DNA from: Bacillota bacterium
GTDB taxonomy: Bacteria > Bacillota > Clostridia > Peptostreptococcales > Anaerovoracaceae
Assembly: GCA_029006195.1 (NCBI GenBank)
Contig: JAQXGH010000011.1
Span: forward strand, 1 to 64,000
Direction of reading: 5' to 3'
DNA length: 64,000 nucleotides
The translations under genes were made by a program, and so were the position numbers. Positions 1 through 7,760 of the stretch are shown one piece after another. The notes beneath the pieces were generated by a model that saw nothing but the letters and a program-made list of their open reading frames with translations, searched no databases and was not told where the DNA came from. Numbering within the stretch: position 1 is the stretch's first letter; every line of letters starts with the position of its first letter.

Positions 1-9
1 GAGAAAATA

Positions 10-124
10 TGCGGTGACTATAGCGAGGAGGTCACACCTGTTCCCATACCGAACACAGAAGTTAAGCTCCTTAGCGCTGATGATACTTGGTGGGCGACCG
101 CCTGGGAAAGCAAGACGTTGCCGC
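10..124 (+). rRNA. rrf: 5S ribosomal RNA
   Basis: The stretch carries the conserved 5S core, including the segments GAGGTCACACCTGTTCCCAT, CCGAACACAGAAGTTAAGCT and the 3' segment ending GACGTTGCCGC. The 5' GCGGT and the 3' (G)CCGC close helix I, giving the usual length of about 115 nt. The window therefore opens at the end of an rRNA operon whose 16S and 23S genes lie to the left. Ends are accurate to a few bases. Confidence 0.95.
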
Positions 125-165
125 TTATTTTATTTTTTGCAGTCTGCCCTATGGCGGCTTTTTTT
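120..165 (+). terminator. possible terminator after 5S rRNA
   Basis: GCCGC at 120-124 can pair with GCGGC at 154-158, followed by seven T. The loop is long (about 29 nt), and the first arm is also the 3' end of 5S helix I, so processing and termination would share bases. Plausible as the end of the rRNA operon, but weak as a hairpin. Confidence 0.4.
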
Positions 166-166
166 A

Positions 167-175
167 TGGTATAAT
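167..175 (+). promoter_or_regulatory. extended -10 promoter of the tmk operon
   Basis: TGGTATAAT is a consensus -10 with the TGn extension. No good -35 is visible 17 nt upstream, as is usual for extended -10 promoters. The first gene starts at 223. Confidence 0.6.
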
Positions 176-222
176 TACTTTGATTATTTATGTAAATTTT
201 TAAGCGTACTAGAGGATATATA

Positions 223-588
223 ATGTCAGTTATTAAATTCATATTTGTATTGTTAATACTTATTCCTGTTGCGCTCTTAATGCTTTATCTTTTGAATTCT
301 CTAATGGATGATATTCCAGATAAGGAAGCTTATCAGGAAGAAAGAAGATCAGGAGGCCGTTCAAAGTCTAAGGGAAGATCTAAGGCTAAGAAGAGAAGTT
401 CGGCTAGTAGACCTGGAAGAGAAGAGTATCAGAGATCAAGCAGTAATAACTATTATAGTCCGACTAAAACTATGGGGACTTTGCATAGATCGAAACCGAT
501 GAGAGAGATGAATCATCCTAGTGAACCGGTTAGCGATATGCGTGAGAAACCTAGTAAGAGACGTAAGAAACGCAGGAGTAAGAGATAA
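223..588 (+). CDS. small membrane-anchored basic protein, function unknown
   Basis: 121 residues. One hydrophobic segment spans about residues 4-26, then a short acidic stretch, then a tail made almost wholly of Arg, Lys, Ser and Pro, ending in a dense RKKRRSKR-like cluster. The composition suggests a single-pass protein with a cytoplasmic tail that could bind nucleic acid or acidic phospholipid; that is inference. AGAGG precedes the ATG. Its TAA abuts the tmk ATG, so it is the first gene of the tmk-holB-ricT-trmN6 operon. I do not recognise a family. Confidence 0.75.
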   Translation: MSVIKFIFVLLILIPVALLMLYLLNSLMDDIPDKEAYQEERRSGGRSKSKGRSKAKKRSSASRPGREEYQRSSSNNYYSPTKTMGTLHRSKPMREMNHPSEPVSDMREKPSKRRKKRRSKR

Positions 589-1212
589 ATGGATAAAGGT
601 ATTTTCATTACATTCGAGGGTGGCGACGGTGCCGGCAAGTCAACACAGATTGGGCTTCTTAATGATGAGCTTATTAGTAGAGGCTACGATGTACTTCTTC
701 TTAGAGAACCTGGTGGTACTGCTATAAGTGAGAAAATCCGTGAAATTATTCTCGATAAGGATAATTCTGAAATGACATATAAGACTGAAGCTTTCTTATA
801 TGCAGCAGCTCGCGCTCAGCTTGTTGAAGAGGTAATTGAACCTGCTATTAATAAGGGATCGATTGTAATTTGTGATAGATTTGTTGATTCCAGCATGGCT
901 TATCAAAGCTATGGCAGGGAGTTAGGTGATATGGTTTGGGATATTAATCGATATGCCATTTCCGGGATTATGCCTGAACTCACTTTTTTCCTTAAGGTTG
1001 ATCCTGAAAAGGGAAGAAAGAGAATCAGCGGCCGTGATCTTGATAGAATGGAACTTGCTTCAGCAGAGTTTCATAATAGGGTATTCGATGGATATCTGGA
1101 ACTTGAGAAGCTGCATCCGGATAGAATTGTAGGAATTAAGGCTGATCAGCCTATTGAAACCATTGCTACGATAATTATTGATAAGGTAATAGATAAATTA
1201 GATAATAGATGA
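589..1212 (+). CDS. tmk: thymidylate kinase
   Basis: Phosphorylates dTMP to dTDP with ATP. The 207-residue length is normal. The P-loop EGGDGAGKST lies at residues 10-19, the DR-containing substrate motif CDRFVDSSMAYQ at about 95-106, and a lid-like region near 135-150. The gene starts directly after the stop of the upstream membrane-protein gene, and its TGA overlaps the holB ATG (ATGA), so the two are translationally coupled. It is one of only three intact genes here that clearly use TGA as stop, which shows UGA terminates translation in this organism. The tmk-holB-ricT-trmN6 order is the common Firmicutes arrangement. Confidence 0.96.
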   Translation: MDKGIFITFEGGDGAGKSTQIGLLNDELISRGYDVLLLREPGGTAISEKIREIILDKDNSEMTYKTEAFLYAAARAQLVEEVIEPAINKGSIVICDRFVDSSMAYQSYGRELGDMVWDINRYAISGIMPELTFFLKVDPEKGRKRISGRDLDRMELASAEFHNRVFDGYLELEKLHPDRIVGIKADQPIETIATIIIDKVIDKLDNR

Positions 1213-2018
1213 TTTTTCCTGAAAACAGTTGTAATCAAAATTTAATAGAAAGACTAGAACATGCTGTTAAGGTCAATAGAATATTTCATGCCTATATTTT
1301 TGAAGGTTCTTCTGAAATAAGATATGATTTTGCAATCAGTTTTATTAAGGGAATATGCTGCAGGAGAGGCGATGGAGATAATTGCGGAGATTGTGCTCTC
1401 TGTGATAAGATCGATCATCATAATTTCGAAGATATTTTATATATCGAGAAGGATGGTAATTCCATCAAGGATAGCGCTATAGTTTCCATGCAGGAAAAAC
1501 TTCTGGTAAAGCCTTATGGGCAGAAGAATATTGTGATCATAGATGACAGCGAGACTATGACGCTAAGGGCACAGAATCGTCTTTTGAAGGTTTTGGAAGA
1601 ACCGCCTGGAGATGCGCTCATTATTCTTCTTACGGGGAATATGGAGAAACTTATTCAAACGGTTTTATCAAGATGTGTTAAGTTCAGGATAAATGAGAAT
1701 GCTGATCTTAGCGGCGACGGCTCGGATGTCGCTGACAGGCTGGTTAAAATGCTTCTTGATAGGAAGCCTTTTTATCAGACTAAGGAAGTTATCTCTGGCA
1801 TTATGACTGACAGGGATAAATGCTATAAGCTGCTTGATGATATGGAAATCGTCTGCAGAAATATGGTTGTTATCAAGCAAAATGGCATACCAATGTATAA
1901 GTTTGATGATATATACGATAATATACATACTATTGAAGAAGCAAGATACAGACTTCAGAAGGGGTATTCCCCAGCGTATACATTAAAGAATATGCTTCTA
2001 AAAATGGGAGAAATATAA
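1209..2018 (+). CDS. holB: DNA polymerase III delta' subunit
   Basis: Clamp-loader subunit that helps place the sliding clamp on DNA. 269 residues, shorter than the roughly 330 usual. The zinc module has cysteines at about 50/51, 59, 62 and 65. The ATP-site region reads EGSSEIRYD, lacking the GxGK(T/S) Walker A, consistent with delta' being a non-hydrolysing AAA+ subunit. LLKVLEEPP and the SRC arginine-finger motif (LSRC) are present. It overlaps tmk by 4 bp and is followed after 16 bp by ricT with a GGAGG site. Confidence 0.92.
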   Translation: MIFPENSCNQNLIERLEHAVKVNRIFHAYIFEGSSEIRYDFAISFIKGICCRRGDGDNCGDCALCDKIDHHNFEDILYIEKDGNSIKDSAIVSMQEKLLVKPYGQKNIVIIDDSETMTLRAQNRLLKVLEEPPGDALIILLTGNMEKLIQTVLSRCVKFRINENADLSGDGSDVADRLVKMLLDRKPFYQTKEVISGIMTDRDKCYKLLDDMEIVCRNMVVIKQNGIPMYKFDDIYDNIHTIEEARYRLQKGYSPAYTLKNMLLKMGEI

Positions 2019-2034
2019 CGGAGGATTATAATAA

Positions 2035-2973
2035 ATGGCAAATGTTGTAGGCGTTAAATTCAAAGAAGCCGGTAAGATGTATTACTTTGATCCGGGCGAC
2101 ATTGAAGTTGTTAAGGGTGACAACGTAATCGTTGAAACTGCCAGAGGATTGGAATTTGGTAAGGTTACTCAGGAACGTACTGTTGTTGAGGAATCAGAAC
2201 TGGTTGCACCTCTTAAGAATATAATAAGACTGGCTACTGATAAGGACGTTAAGAAGCACGAGGAAAATCTGGCAAAGAAGGAAAGAACTCTTAAAATCTG
2301 TCAGGGAAAGATCGACGCTCATAATCTGGAAATGAAGCTGATCGATGTGGAATATACATTTGATAATAGTAAGGTTGTTTTTTACTTTACTGCAGATGGT
2401 AGAGTAGACTTCAGAGAATTGGTTAAGGATTTAGCATCAGTATTCAGAATGAGAATTGAGCTTAGACAGATCGGTGTTAGAGACGAAGCTAAGATGATTG
2501 GTGGAGTTGGTAACTGCGGACGTAGCCTTTGCTGTAACACTTGGCTTACAGATTTTGAACCTGTATCGATTAAGATGGCGAAGGTTCAGAACTTGTCGCT
2601 TAATCCTACTAAGATTTCAGGTATCTGCGGTAGACTTCTGGGCTGTCTTAAGTACGAAAATGATATTTATAATGAGCTTAAGAAGGGAATGCCAAATGTT
2701 GGGGATAGAATTAAGACTCCTGACGGAATGGCTGTTGTTACAGAAGTAAATATCCTGGAAAGCATTGTTAAGGCAAGACTTGTCCTCGAAGAAGCTTCAA
2801 AGGATAACAATAATGAAGAGAAGCTCAGTACTGAATTTTATTCATATGATAAAAATGAAATTAAGAAAATCGGCCGTAAGAATAAGGGCAATAATAACAA
2901 GAAGAAGGTTGATGATCTTAGCGATTTAGATGGCGAGCTGAGAAGAGAGATTGAGCAGCTCATGAGAGATTAA
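2035..2973 (+). CDS. ricT: PSP1-domain protein RicT (YaaT)
   Basis: 312 residues with the PSP1 domain. Cysteines at 161, 166, 167, 198 and 204 (CGRSLCC and CGRLLGC) match the conserved set of this family. In Bacillus, RicT forms the RicAFT complex carrying Fe-S clusters, which assists RNase Y-dependent mRNA maturation and affects sporulation and competence. The C-terminal tail is rich in Lys and Asn. The start follows a GGAGG 12 nt upstream. Its place between holB and trmN6 is the standard Firmicutes context; yabA is not present between ricT and trmN6 here. Confidence 0.93.
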   Translation: MANVVGVKFKEAGKMYYFDPGDIEVVKGDNVIVETARGLEFGKVTQERTVVEESELVAPLKNIIRLATDKDVKKHEENLAKKERTLKICQGKIDAHNLEMKLIDVEYTFDNSKVVFYFTADGRVDFRELVKDLASVFRMRIELRQIGVRDEAKMIGGVGNCGRSLCCNTWLTDFEPVSIKMAKVQNLSLNPTKISGICGRLLGCLKYENDIYNELKKGMPNVGDRIKTPDGMAVVTEVNILESIVKARLVLEEASKDNNNEEKLSTEFYSYDKNEIKKIGRKNKGNNNKKKVDDLSDLDGELRREIEQLMRD

Positions 2974-2997
2974 TTTGAGTTAAGAGGATTTTGTCAA

Positions 2998-3714
2998 ATG
3001 AGGATGGCTGAAGACATAGGCTTTGGTAATATTAAACTTTATCAGGATGATGACGGTTTCAGATATGGAATCGATGCAGTGATTTTAGCTGACTTCGCTA
3101 ATTCAATCAAACCATCAGCTAAGTCGATTGTTGATCTTGGCACAGGTAACGGGGCAATTCCTTTCATACTTAGTCATAAGAATAAAAAGTGTCATATAAC
3201 CGGAATTGACGTTCAGGAGAAGGCGATTGAGCTGGCTAATAAGAGCCGTGAAGATAATGGCCTTGAGGATAGGCTGACTTTTATCAATAAAGACATTCTT
3301 GATATTCAGGATCTTTACGGCAGTGCTGATGTGGTGGTTTCAAATCCGCCATATGTGGCAAAGGGCAGCGGCATAATAAATGATAAATCAGGCAAATTCA
3401 TCGCCAGACAGGAAACTACGGCAGAGTTTAGGGATTTTGCAAAAGCTGCAGCAAGGCTTCTTGGCGACAAAGGAGATTTCTTCATTGTCCATAGACCTTC
3501 CAGACTAACTGATATAATATTAAGCTGTGCGGAGTTCAGACTGGAGCCAAAAACAATAAGGTTTGTCGTTCCGAAAAAGGGTAAAGAGCCAAACATTGTT
3601 CTTATACATTGCAGGCTCGGAGGGGGAAGAGAACTGAAATATCTCCCCGAACTTTGCGTTTATAACGAGGATGGCACATATTCTACGGAAATTGAAACAA
3701 TTTATGAGAGGTAA
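2998..3714 (+). CDS. trmN6: tRNA1(Val) (adenine37-N6)-methyltransferase family protein
   Basis: 238 residues with a Rossmann SAM-dependent methyltransferase fold: motif I VDLGTGNGAIP at about 45-55, the acidic GIDV loop near 69, and the NPPY catalytic motif at 116-119, typical of N6-adenine methyltransferases. It corresponds to Bacillus YabB, which sits in the same tmk-holB-ricT neighbourhood. The ATG at 2998 has AGAGG about 11 nt upstream; the ATG two codons later is an alternative start. The exact tRNA target is assigned by family only. Confidence 0.88.
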   Translation: MRMAEDIGFGNIKLYQDDDGFRYGIDAVILADFANSIKPSAKSIVDLGTGNGAIPFILSHKNKKCHITGIDVQEKAIELANKSREDNGLEDRLTFINKDILDIQDLYGSADVVVSNPPYVAKGSGIINDKSGKFIARQETTAEFRDFAKAAARLLGDKGDFFIVHRPSRLTDIILSCAEFRLEPKTIRFVVPKKGKEPNIVLIHCRLGGGRELKYLPELCVYNEDGTYSTEIETIYER

Positions 3715-3719
3715 AGCTG

Positions 3720-3748
3720 TTGAAAATATTTCCATATTGTGCGATAAT
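3720..3748 (+). promoter_or_regulatory. promoter of the gene at 3772
   Basis: TTGAAA (3720-3725), 17-bp spacer, GATAAT (3743-3748) with a TGc extension. Predicted transcription start is near 3755, giving a short leader with GGAGG before the ATG at 3772. Confidence 0.6.
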
Positions 3749-3771
3749 GAAAAAAGTGTTGGAGGTGCTTT

Positions 3772-4095
3772 ATGGTAACAATGGATTTGAGGACAATACT
3801 CATTGCTATATTGCTGATTGCAGTAATAGTTTTAGTTGTTTATGCAATTATCATGATAAGAAAACTGCTTGCAACGCTTGAGAGGACGAATGATATTCTC
3901 GATGATGTTAAAGTTGTGTCGGATATAGCGGCAACTAGATCAAAGGACATCGATGGGTTGGTTGATAGTGTAACCGATTCTGTAGCAACTGTATCTGATT
4001 CGATAAAGGGGAACGGCAATGCGACTAACGCTGCTGTTAGCGTTGTCAATACGCTGGCATCCTTAGTTGGATTCTTCTCTAGGAAGAAAAAATAA
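3772..4095 (+). CDS. small single-pass membrane protein, DUF948-like
   Basis: 107 residues. One transmembrane helix at about 7-29 is followed by a predicted coiled coil with regularly spaced Val, Ile, Asp and Ser (about 35-85), then a short hydrophobic patch and a Lys-rich end. The layout resembles small DUF948-like envelope proteins but lacks a diagnostic motif. GGAGG precedes the ATG. It has its own promoter and lies between trmN6 and the AbrB gene. Confidence 0.65.
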   Translation: MVTMDLRTILIAILLIAVIVLVVYAIIMIRKLLATLERTNDILDDVKVVSDIAATRSKDIDGLVDSVTDSVATVSDSIKGNGNATNAAVSVVNTLASLVGFFSRKKK

Positions 4096-4121
4096 ACAGA
4101 TTCTAATGACTCTGTTTGTTT
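4094..4121 (+). terminator. weak hairpin before abrB
   Basis: AAACAGA (4094-4100) pairs with TCTGTTT (4111-4117) around a 10-nt loop, followed by a broken T tract. May reduce read-through into the AbrB gene. Confidence 0.35.
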
Positions 4122-4146
4122 GCTAGGGATATGAAAGGAGAGATTC

Positions 4147-4389
4147 ATGAAGGCTACAGGTATCGTAAGAAAAGTTGATGAATTGGGAAGAATAGTTTTA
4201 CCAATTGAACTTAGAAGAACCTTGAATATAGAGATAAAGGATCCTCTTGAAATTTATGTTGACGGCGAGTCAATTATGTTGCGTAAATATGAACCAGCAT
4301 GTATATTCTGTGGAAAGTCAGAAGATGTTATTCAGGTTCGAGGTAAAAACATTTGCGCAGAATGTGTTAAAGAACTTAAGAAATTATAA
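4147..4389 (+). CDS. AbrB/SpoVT-family transition-state regulator
   Basis: 80 residues. The N-terminal swapped-hairpin DNA-binding fold (KATGIVRKVDELGRIVLPIE, residues 2-21) is nearly identical to the AbrB family. The C-terminal half carries CIFC and CAEC, a likely zinc-binding knuckle seen in clostridial AbrB-like proteins but absent from Bacillus AbrB. It probably dimerises and regulates growth-phase genes; targets cannot be read from the window. AAAGGAG precedes the ATG, and a strong terminator follows, so it is probably expressed separately from murA. Confidence 0.92.
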   Translation: MKATGIVRKVDELGRIVLPIELRRTLNIEIKDPLEIYVDGESIMLRKYEPACIFCGKSEDVIQVRGKNICAECVKELKKL

Positions 4390-4409
4390 ATTTTGCATAG
4401 TTTTATGAG

Positions 4410-4436
4410 AAAAGGCTTTTTTATTGCCTTTTTTTT
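4410..4436 (+). terminator. intrinsic terminator after abrB
   Basis: AAAAGGC (4410-4416) pairs with GCCTTTT (4426-4432) and runs into a T tract. Confidence 0.8.
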
Positions 4437-4484
4437 GCGAGATTTGTATTTTTGAAAATAAATACAAGTTATTGGAGGAATAGT

Positions 4485-5756
4485 GTGGCTAGATTTTTAG
4501 TTGAAAAAAGTGGACCGTTAACAGGTGAAGTAACTATTAGCGGATCGAAGAATGCTGTTTTACCTATTATGGCAGCAACTCTTCTCACTGATGAAGAATG
4601 TGAAATACTGGATGTACCAGCTTTAAGAGACGTTGACGTAATGTGCAACCTGTTAGAAAGTTTAGGTGCAACTACAAATAAAGACCTTGATAATCATAGA
4701 GTACTGGTTAAGGCTGAAGGCGAAATTAAGTCTGAAGCTCCGTTTGACCTTGTTAAAATGATGAGAGCATCAATCCTGGTTTTAGGAGCTCTTATCCTTA
4801 GAACAGGTAGAGCTGTAATTCATCTTCCTGGTGGATGTGCTATCGGTGAAAGACCAGTAGAACTTCACCTTAAGGGTCTTAAGGCTCTTGGCGTAGAAGT
4901 TGATTCAGAACAGCTTAAGAAGGGTATTGTTGATGCAAAGGCTACAAAGCTCGTTGGTGATACTATTTATTTAGACTTCCCAAGTGTAGGAGCAACTGAA
5001 GTTATCATTATGGCAGCTTCACTTGCTGAGGGAACAACAATCCTCGAAAATGCTGCACAGGAACCTGAAATCGTTGATTTAGCAAACTTCCTCAGCAAGA
5101 TGGGTGCTAAGATCAAGGGCGCAGGTACAGATACAATTAAGATCGAAGGTGTTAAGAAGCTTAAGGGCGTATCACACCACGTTATTCCTGATAGAATAGA
5201 AGCTGGTACGTTTATGGTAGGAGCAGCTATCACAGGTGGTAAGATTCTTATTAAGAATATGCTTACTAATCACCTTAAGGCTGTAATCGCTAAGCTTAAA
5301 GAATGTGGCGTTGTAATTACTCCAACAGATGAAGGCGTTATCGTTGATGGTAGTGTAAACCCTATCATTTCAACTGATGTTAAGACACTGCCATATCCGG
5401 GATTCCCTACAGATATGCAGTCACCATTTATGGCTCTGCTTACAGTTGCTGATGGTCCCAGCGTTGTTATCGAAACTGTATTTGAGAACAGATTTATGCA
5501 CGTCGCTGAATTCAACAGAATGGGTGCGGGAATAAGAACAGAAGGAAAATGTGCTATTATTCCAGGTGGTAAGAAGCTTCATGGAGCACCAGTTGCAGCT
5601 ACTGACCTTAGAGCAGGCGCTGCTGTTGTACTCACAGGTCTTGTTGCTGACGGTACAACAGAAATCACAGACATTTATCACGTTGACAGAGGATATGAAT
5701 TCTTTGTTGATAAATTAAAAGCTTTAGGAGCTAACATCACTAGAGTAGAAGATTAA
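4485..5756 (+). CDS. murA: UDP-N-acetylglucosamine 1-carboxyvinyltransferase
   Basis: First committed step of peptidoglycan synthesis: transfers enolpyruvate from PEP to UDP-GlcNAc. 423 residues from the GTG at 4485, chosen because TTGGAGGA (4472-4479) sits 6 nt upstream and the product then begins with the family's usual VEKSGPLTGEV. An upstream in-frame TTG at 4452 has no such site. The PEP-binding cysteine is Cys118 in PGGCAIGERP, the fosfomycin target; SGSKNAVLP lies at 19-27. A terminator hairpin follows directly. Confidence 0.96.
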   Translation: MARFLVEKSGPLTGEVTISGSKNAVLPIMAATLLTDEECEILDVPALRDVDVMCNLLESLGATTNKDLDNHRVLVKAEGEIKSEAPFDLVKMMRASILVLGALILRTGRAVIHLPGGCAIGERPVELHLKGLKALGVEVDSEQLKKGIVDAKATKLVGDTIYLDFPSVGATEVIIMAASLAEGTTILENAAQEPEIVDLANFLSKMGAKIKGAGTDTIKIEGVKKLKGVSHHVIPDRIEAGTFMVGAAITGGKILIKNMLTNHLKAVIAKLKECGVVITPTDEGVIVDGSVNPIISTDVKTLPYPGFPTDMQSPFMALLTVADGPSVVIETVFENRFMHVAEFNRMGAGIRTEGKCAIIPGGKKLHGAPVAATDLRAGAAVVLTGLVADGTTEITDIYHVDRGYEFFVDKLKALGANITRVED

Positions 5757-5772
5757 GATAAAAATTAATGGA

Positions 5773-5820
5773 GCTGTCGCCCTAGCGATTATTTTTCGCT
5801 AACGCGACAGCCCCTTTTTT
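5773..5820 (+). terminator. intrinsic terminator after murA
   Basis: GCTGTCGC (5773-5780) pairs with GCGACAGC (5804-5811), with an inner TAGCG/CGCTA stem, followed by CCC and six T. It separates murA from the convergent lipoprotein gene. Confidence 0.85.
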
Positions 5821-5825
5821 GTTGT

Positions 5826-7238
5826 TTAATAGTTCATTGTGTTCTTCTCATAATCAGGGTCAATGAAGTGAGTGATTGTGAAGATAGTGCTTGAGCGATC
5901 TGATTTACTAAATAATACGCTTATCATATTGATATCGTTATACTTAGCGTAGAAGTAATCGTTATCATATGATTTAAGAGCAATTTCACTACTTCCTTCT
6001 TCAGAAGGAATCATTGAACTGAAGAATGGCGCTAAACCGGATTTTTCTGAAGATGCCCAAATTCTACCTTTGCTTTCCTGCTTATACTGTGTACTGCAAA
6101 GTCCAGCTGTTATCTCATACATTTCTGATACATCGTCAAGGTATTCTTCACCTCTAGTTCTGACTTTTAATGAAAGATTGAGTTTACTGTTTTTAGTGGA
6201 AATTGAATCGATATATGATGTCGCATACACAAGTCCTGATTCTTCATCCTGGATACAATTTCCTGTATTGAGTGTGTACATAAGGCTGATAAGGTTGTTT
6301 GAAGATTTCTCTGAAAGCACCTTACCAGGCATTTTTGATTTATCCATTGTATAGACAAATTCTGAATCGAGCTTTTCAAATCGATTTTCCATTGTTTCGT
6401 ATGATTTGTCGAATTTCTTCTTGATGCTCTCTACGTTGTTGCTATCAACTACAATTGTTGCTGTAGCTGTATAAGGTGTGTAACCTTCGTGTGCCTGACA
6501 ACTGAAATCTGCTATTTCGAACAGCTTGCCAGAACTCTTCGTTGTTGCAAGTAATCCGCCGATAGTTTCGATCGGGTTAGGATAATTCTTCTTTTTATCG
6601 AATGAATAAGGATCAGTGTATTCAGGCATTGCCATTGTTATAGTGTAGCATTCTGAATATTTAGGTGATACTTTCTTTGCCTTAGCGGTTATTGTTCCTG
6701 ATGCGCCGTATGCACCCTCTGTGTAAACTGACTGGTTGCTGGCATTAATAAGACCAATTACATTGTCTTTTTTAAGGTGTTTAGCGAGAAGTGACTGTGC
6801 GCCTATTCTTTGACCGTCAGCAATCTCTGTTACTATAAGACTTATATCACCATGCTTAAGCGGCCCTAAAAGGGCGGTCATTCCTGATGACAGTACATAG
6901 AGTGAATTTTCACAGTTGTTTGTGTCAACAGAGCACTGAAGGGCAGTTGATTCTTCTTTTTTACAATCTTCTGTAGCTGGGTTAGTGATTACAATATAGT
7001 GATCTGCATTTTCGTCTACTTCCATATCACAATTAATTGCCCAGGACTCCAGGTATTCAGAAAGAAGGGTGAAGTCTAAAGATTCCTGATTAAAGGTTTC
7101 GGTCACCTCCTTGTATATGTTATCATGAGCTTCTTTGAGTTCCTGATCCCTGTTTATGTCTGCGGAACAACCAGACATAGTAAGCGATATGGTCATTACC
7201 ACAATAATTAGTAGTGGTAAGAGTCTTGTTTTTTTCAT
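5826..7238 (-). CDS. lipoprotein resembling a catalytically inactive M20/PepD peptidase
   Basis: 470 residues. A lipoprotein signal with lipobox TMSGC puts the acylated Cys at residue 24, so the protein sits on the outer face of the membrane. The remainder follows the layout of M20-family aminoacyl-histidine dipeptidases (PepD): a segment like NVIIKKPAT, a GGL..NA-like lid-domain segment, then a region matching the family's VLDKES..K.I.LLY.L..G block. Where the family has the metal ligands GHLDMV the sequence reads QCSVDTNN, the LGADDG segment is missing, and DEE.G is replaced by IADGQ. It is therefore probably a pseudo-peptidase with a binding or scaffold role. Homology is by my own pattern comparison. 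It has AAGGAG upstream and stands alone on the minus strand. Confidence 0.7.
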   Translation of the reverse strand: MKKTRLLPLLIIVVMTISLTMSGCSADINRDQELKEAHDNIYKEVTETFNQESLDFTLLSEYLESWAINCDMEVDENADHYIVITNPATEDCKKEESTALQCSVDTNNCENSLYVLSSGMTALLGPLKHGDISLIVTEIADGQRIGAQSLLAKHLKKDNVIGLINASNQSVYTEGAYGASGTITAKAKKVSPKYSECYTITMAMPEYTDPYSFDKKKNYPNPIETIGGLLATTKSSGKLFEIADFSCQAHEGYTPYTATATIVVDSNNVESIKKKFDKSYETMENRFEKLDSEFVYTMDKSKMPGKVLSEKSSNNLISLMYTLNTGNCIQDEESGLVYATSYIDSISTKNSKLNLSLKVRTRGEEYLDDVSEMYEITAGLCSTQYKQESKGRIWASSEKSGLAPFFSSMIPSEEGSSEIALKSYDNDYFYAKYNDINMISVLFSKSDRSSTIFTITHFIDPDYEKNTMNY

Positions 7239-7287
7239 TTATTTTAATCTCCTTGTTATCAAAGTCTTGCATTAGTCATGCATAACC

Positions 7288-7293
7288 ATTATA
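7288..7293 (-). promoter_or_regulatory. -10 element for the lipoprotein gene
   Basis: On the minus strand this reads TATAAT, about 50 nt upstream of the start codon. No convincing -35 is seen. Confidence 0.4.
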
Positions 7294-7358
7294 CTACAAA
7301 GGGCATTGATTAGTAGCATTTTTGTTGTTATATTTGTGAAAAGCTGGTGAAAAAAGCC

Positions 7359-7387
7359 TTGCTAAGAGCAAATACATGTGCTATAAT
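7359..7387 (+). promoter_or_regulatory. rpmB promoter
   Basis: TTGCTA (7359-7364), 17-bp spacer, TATAAT (7382-7387) with a TGc extension. Predicted transcription start near 7394, leaving a leader of about 107 nt before rpmB. Confidence 0.75.
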
Positions 7388-7400
7388 CTCTAATGTTCGA

Positions 7401-7437
7401 GTGCGAAAGAATCTGATGTGGACAGAGGTGTTCGCAC
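7401..7437 (+). promoter_or_regulatory. hairpin in the rpmB leader
   Basis: GTGCGAA (7401-7407) and TTCGCAC (7431-7437) form a perfect 7-bp inverted repeat around 23 nt, a few bases after the predicted start. Candidate L28 autoregulatory or mRNA-stability element; no family identified. Confidence 0.45.
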
Positions 7438-7500
7438 GATATGAAAATAAGAAATTTTGCGAAAGCATTAAAATACTATATGTATAAGGAGGTGCGGTAA

Positions 7501-7692
7501 ATGTCAAGAAAGTGTGAAGTTTGCGGAAAAGGTCAGGTTTCCGGAAATAATGTATCCCACTCAAACAGACACACAAGAAGAAAGTGGAATGCAAATGTAC
7601 AGACTGTTAGAGTTGAAGATAACGGAACAGTAAGAAAAGCTAAGGTATGCACTAGATGCCTGAGATCAGGTAAGGTTAACCGTGCCATCTAA
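7501..7692 (+). CDS. rpmB: 50S ribosomal protein L28
   Basis: 63 residues, normal for bacterial L28. It starts [11 protein letters not shown] and keeps both CxxC pairs (residues 5/8 and 42/45), so it is the zinc-binding type. The N..SHS...TRR core is present. A strong AAGGAGGTG lies 6 nt before the ATG. It is transcribed from its own promoter with a long leader and closed by a terminator before the Gls24-family gene, the standard rpmB-yloU-recG neighbourhood. Confidence 0.96.
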   Translation: MSRKCEVCGKGQVSGNNVSHSNRHTRRKWNANVQTVRVEDNGTVRKAKVCTRCLRSGKVNRAI

Positions 7693-7706
7693 TTTTGTAC
7701 ATAATA

Positions 7707-7735
7707 CACCTGCTATTATTTGGCAGGTGTTTTTT
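7707..7735 (+). terminator. intrinsic terminator after rpmB
   Basis: CACCTGC (7707-7713) pairs with GCAGGTG (7723-7729), followed by six T. The next promoter starts within the tail of this element. Confidence 0.85.
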
Positions 7736-7745
7736 ATTGTATATA

Positions 7746-7754
7746 TGGTATAAT
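7746..7754 (+). promoter_or_regulatory. extended -10 promoter giving a leaderless mRNA
   Basis: TGGTATAAT, with the -10 hexamer at 7749-7754. Transcription should start at about 7761, which is the A of the ATG of the Gls24-family gene. Confidence 0.65.
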
Positions 7755-7760
7755 TGTCAC

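Noticed and set aside
14-242. Protein-coding frames over the 5S region
   Set aside because: They overlap 5S rRNA and the promoter and have no ribosome-binding site or family match.
7695-7760. N-terminal extension of the Gls24-family protein
   Set aside because: These codons overlap the rpmB terminator and the promoter and match no family member.
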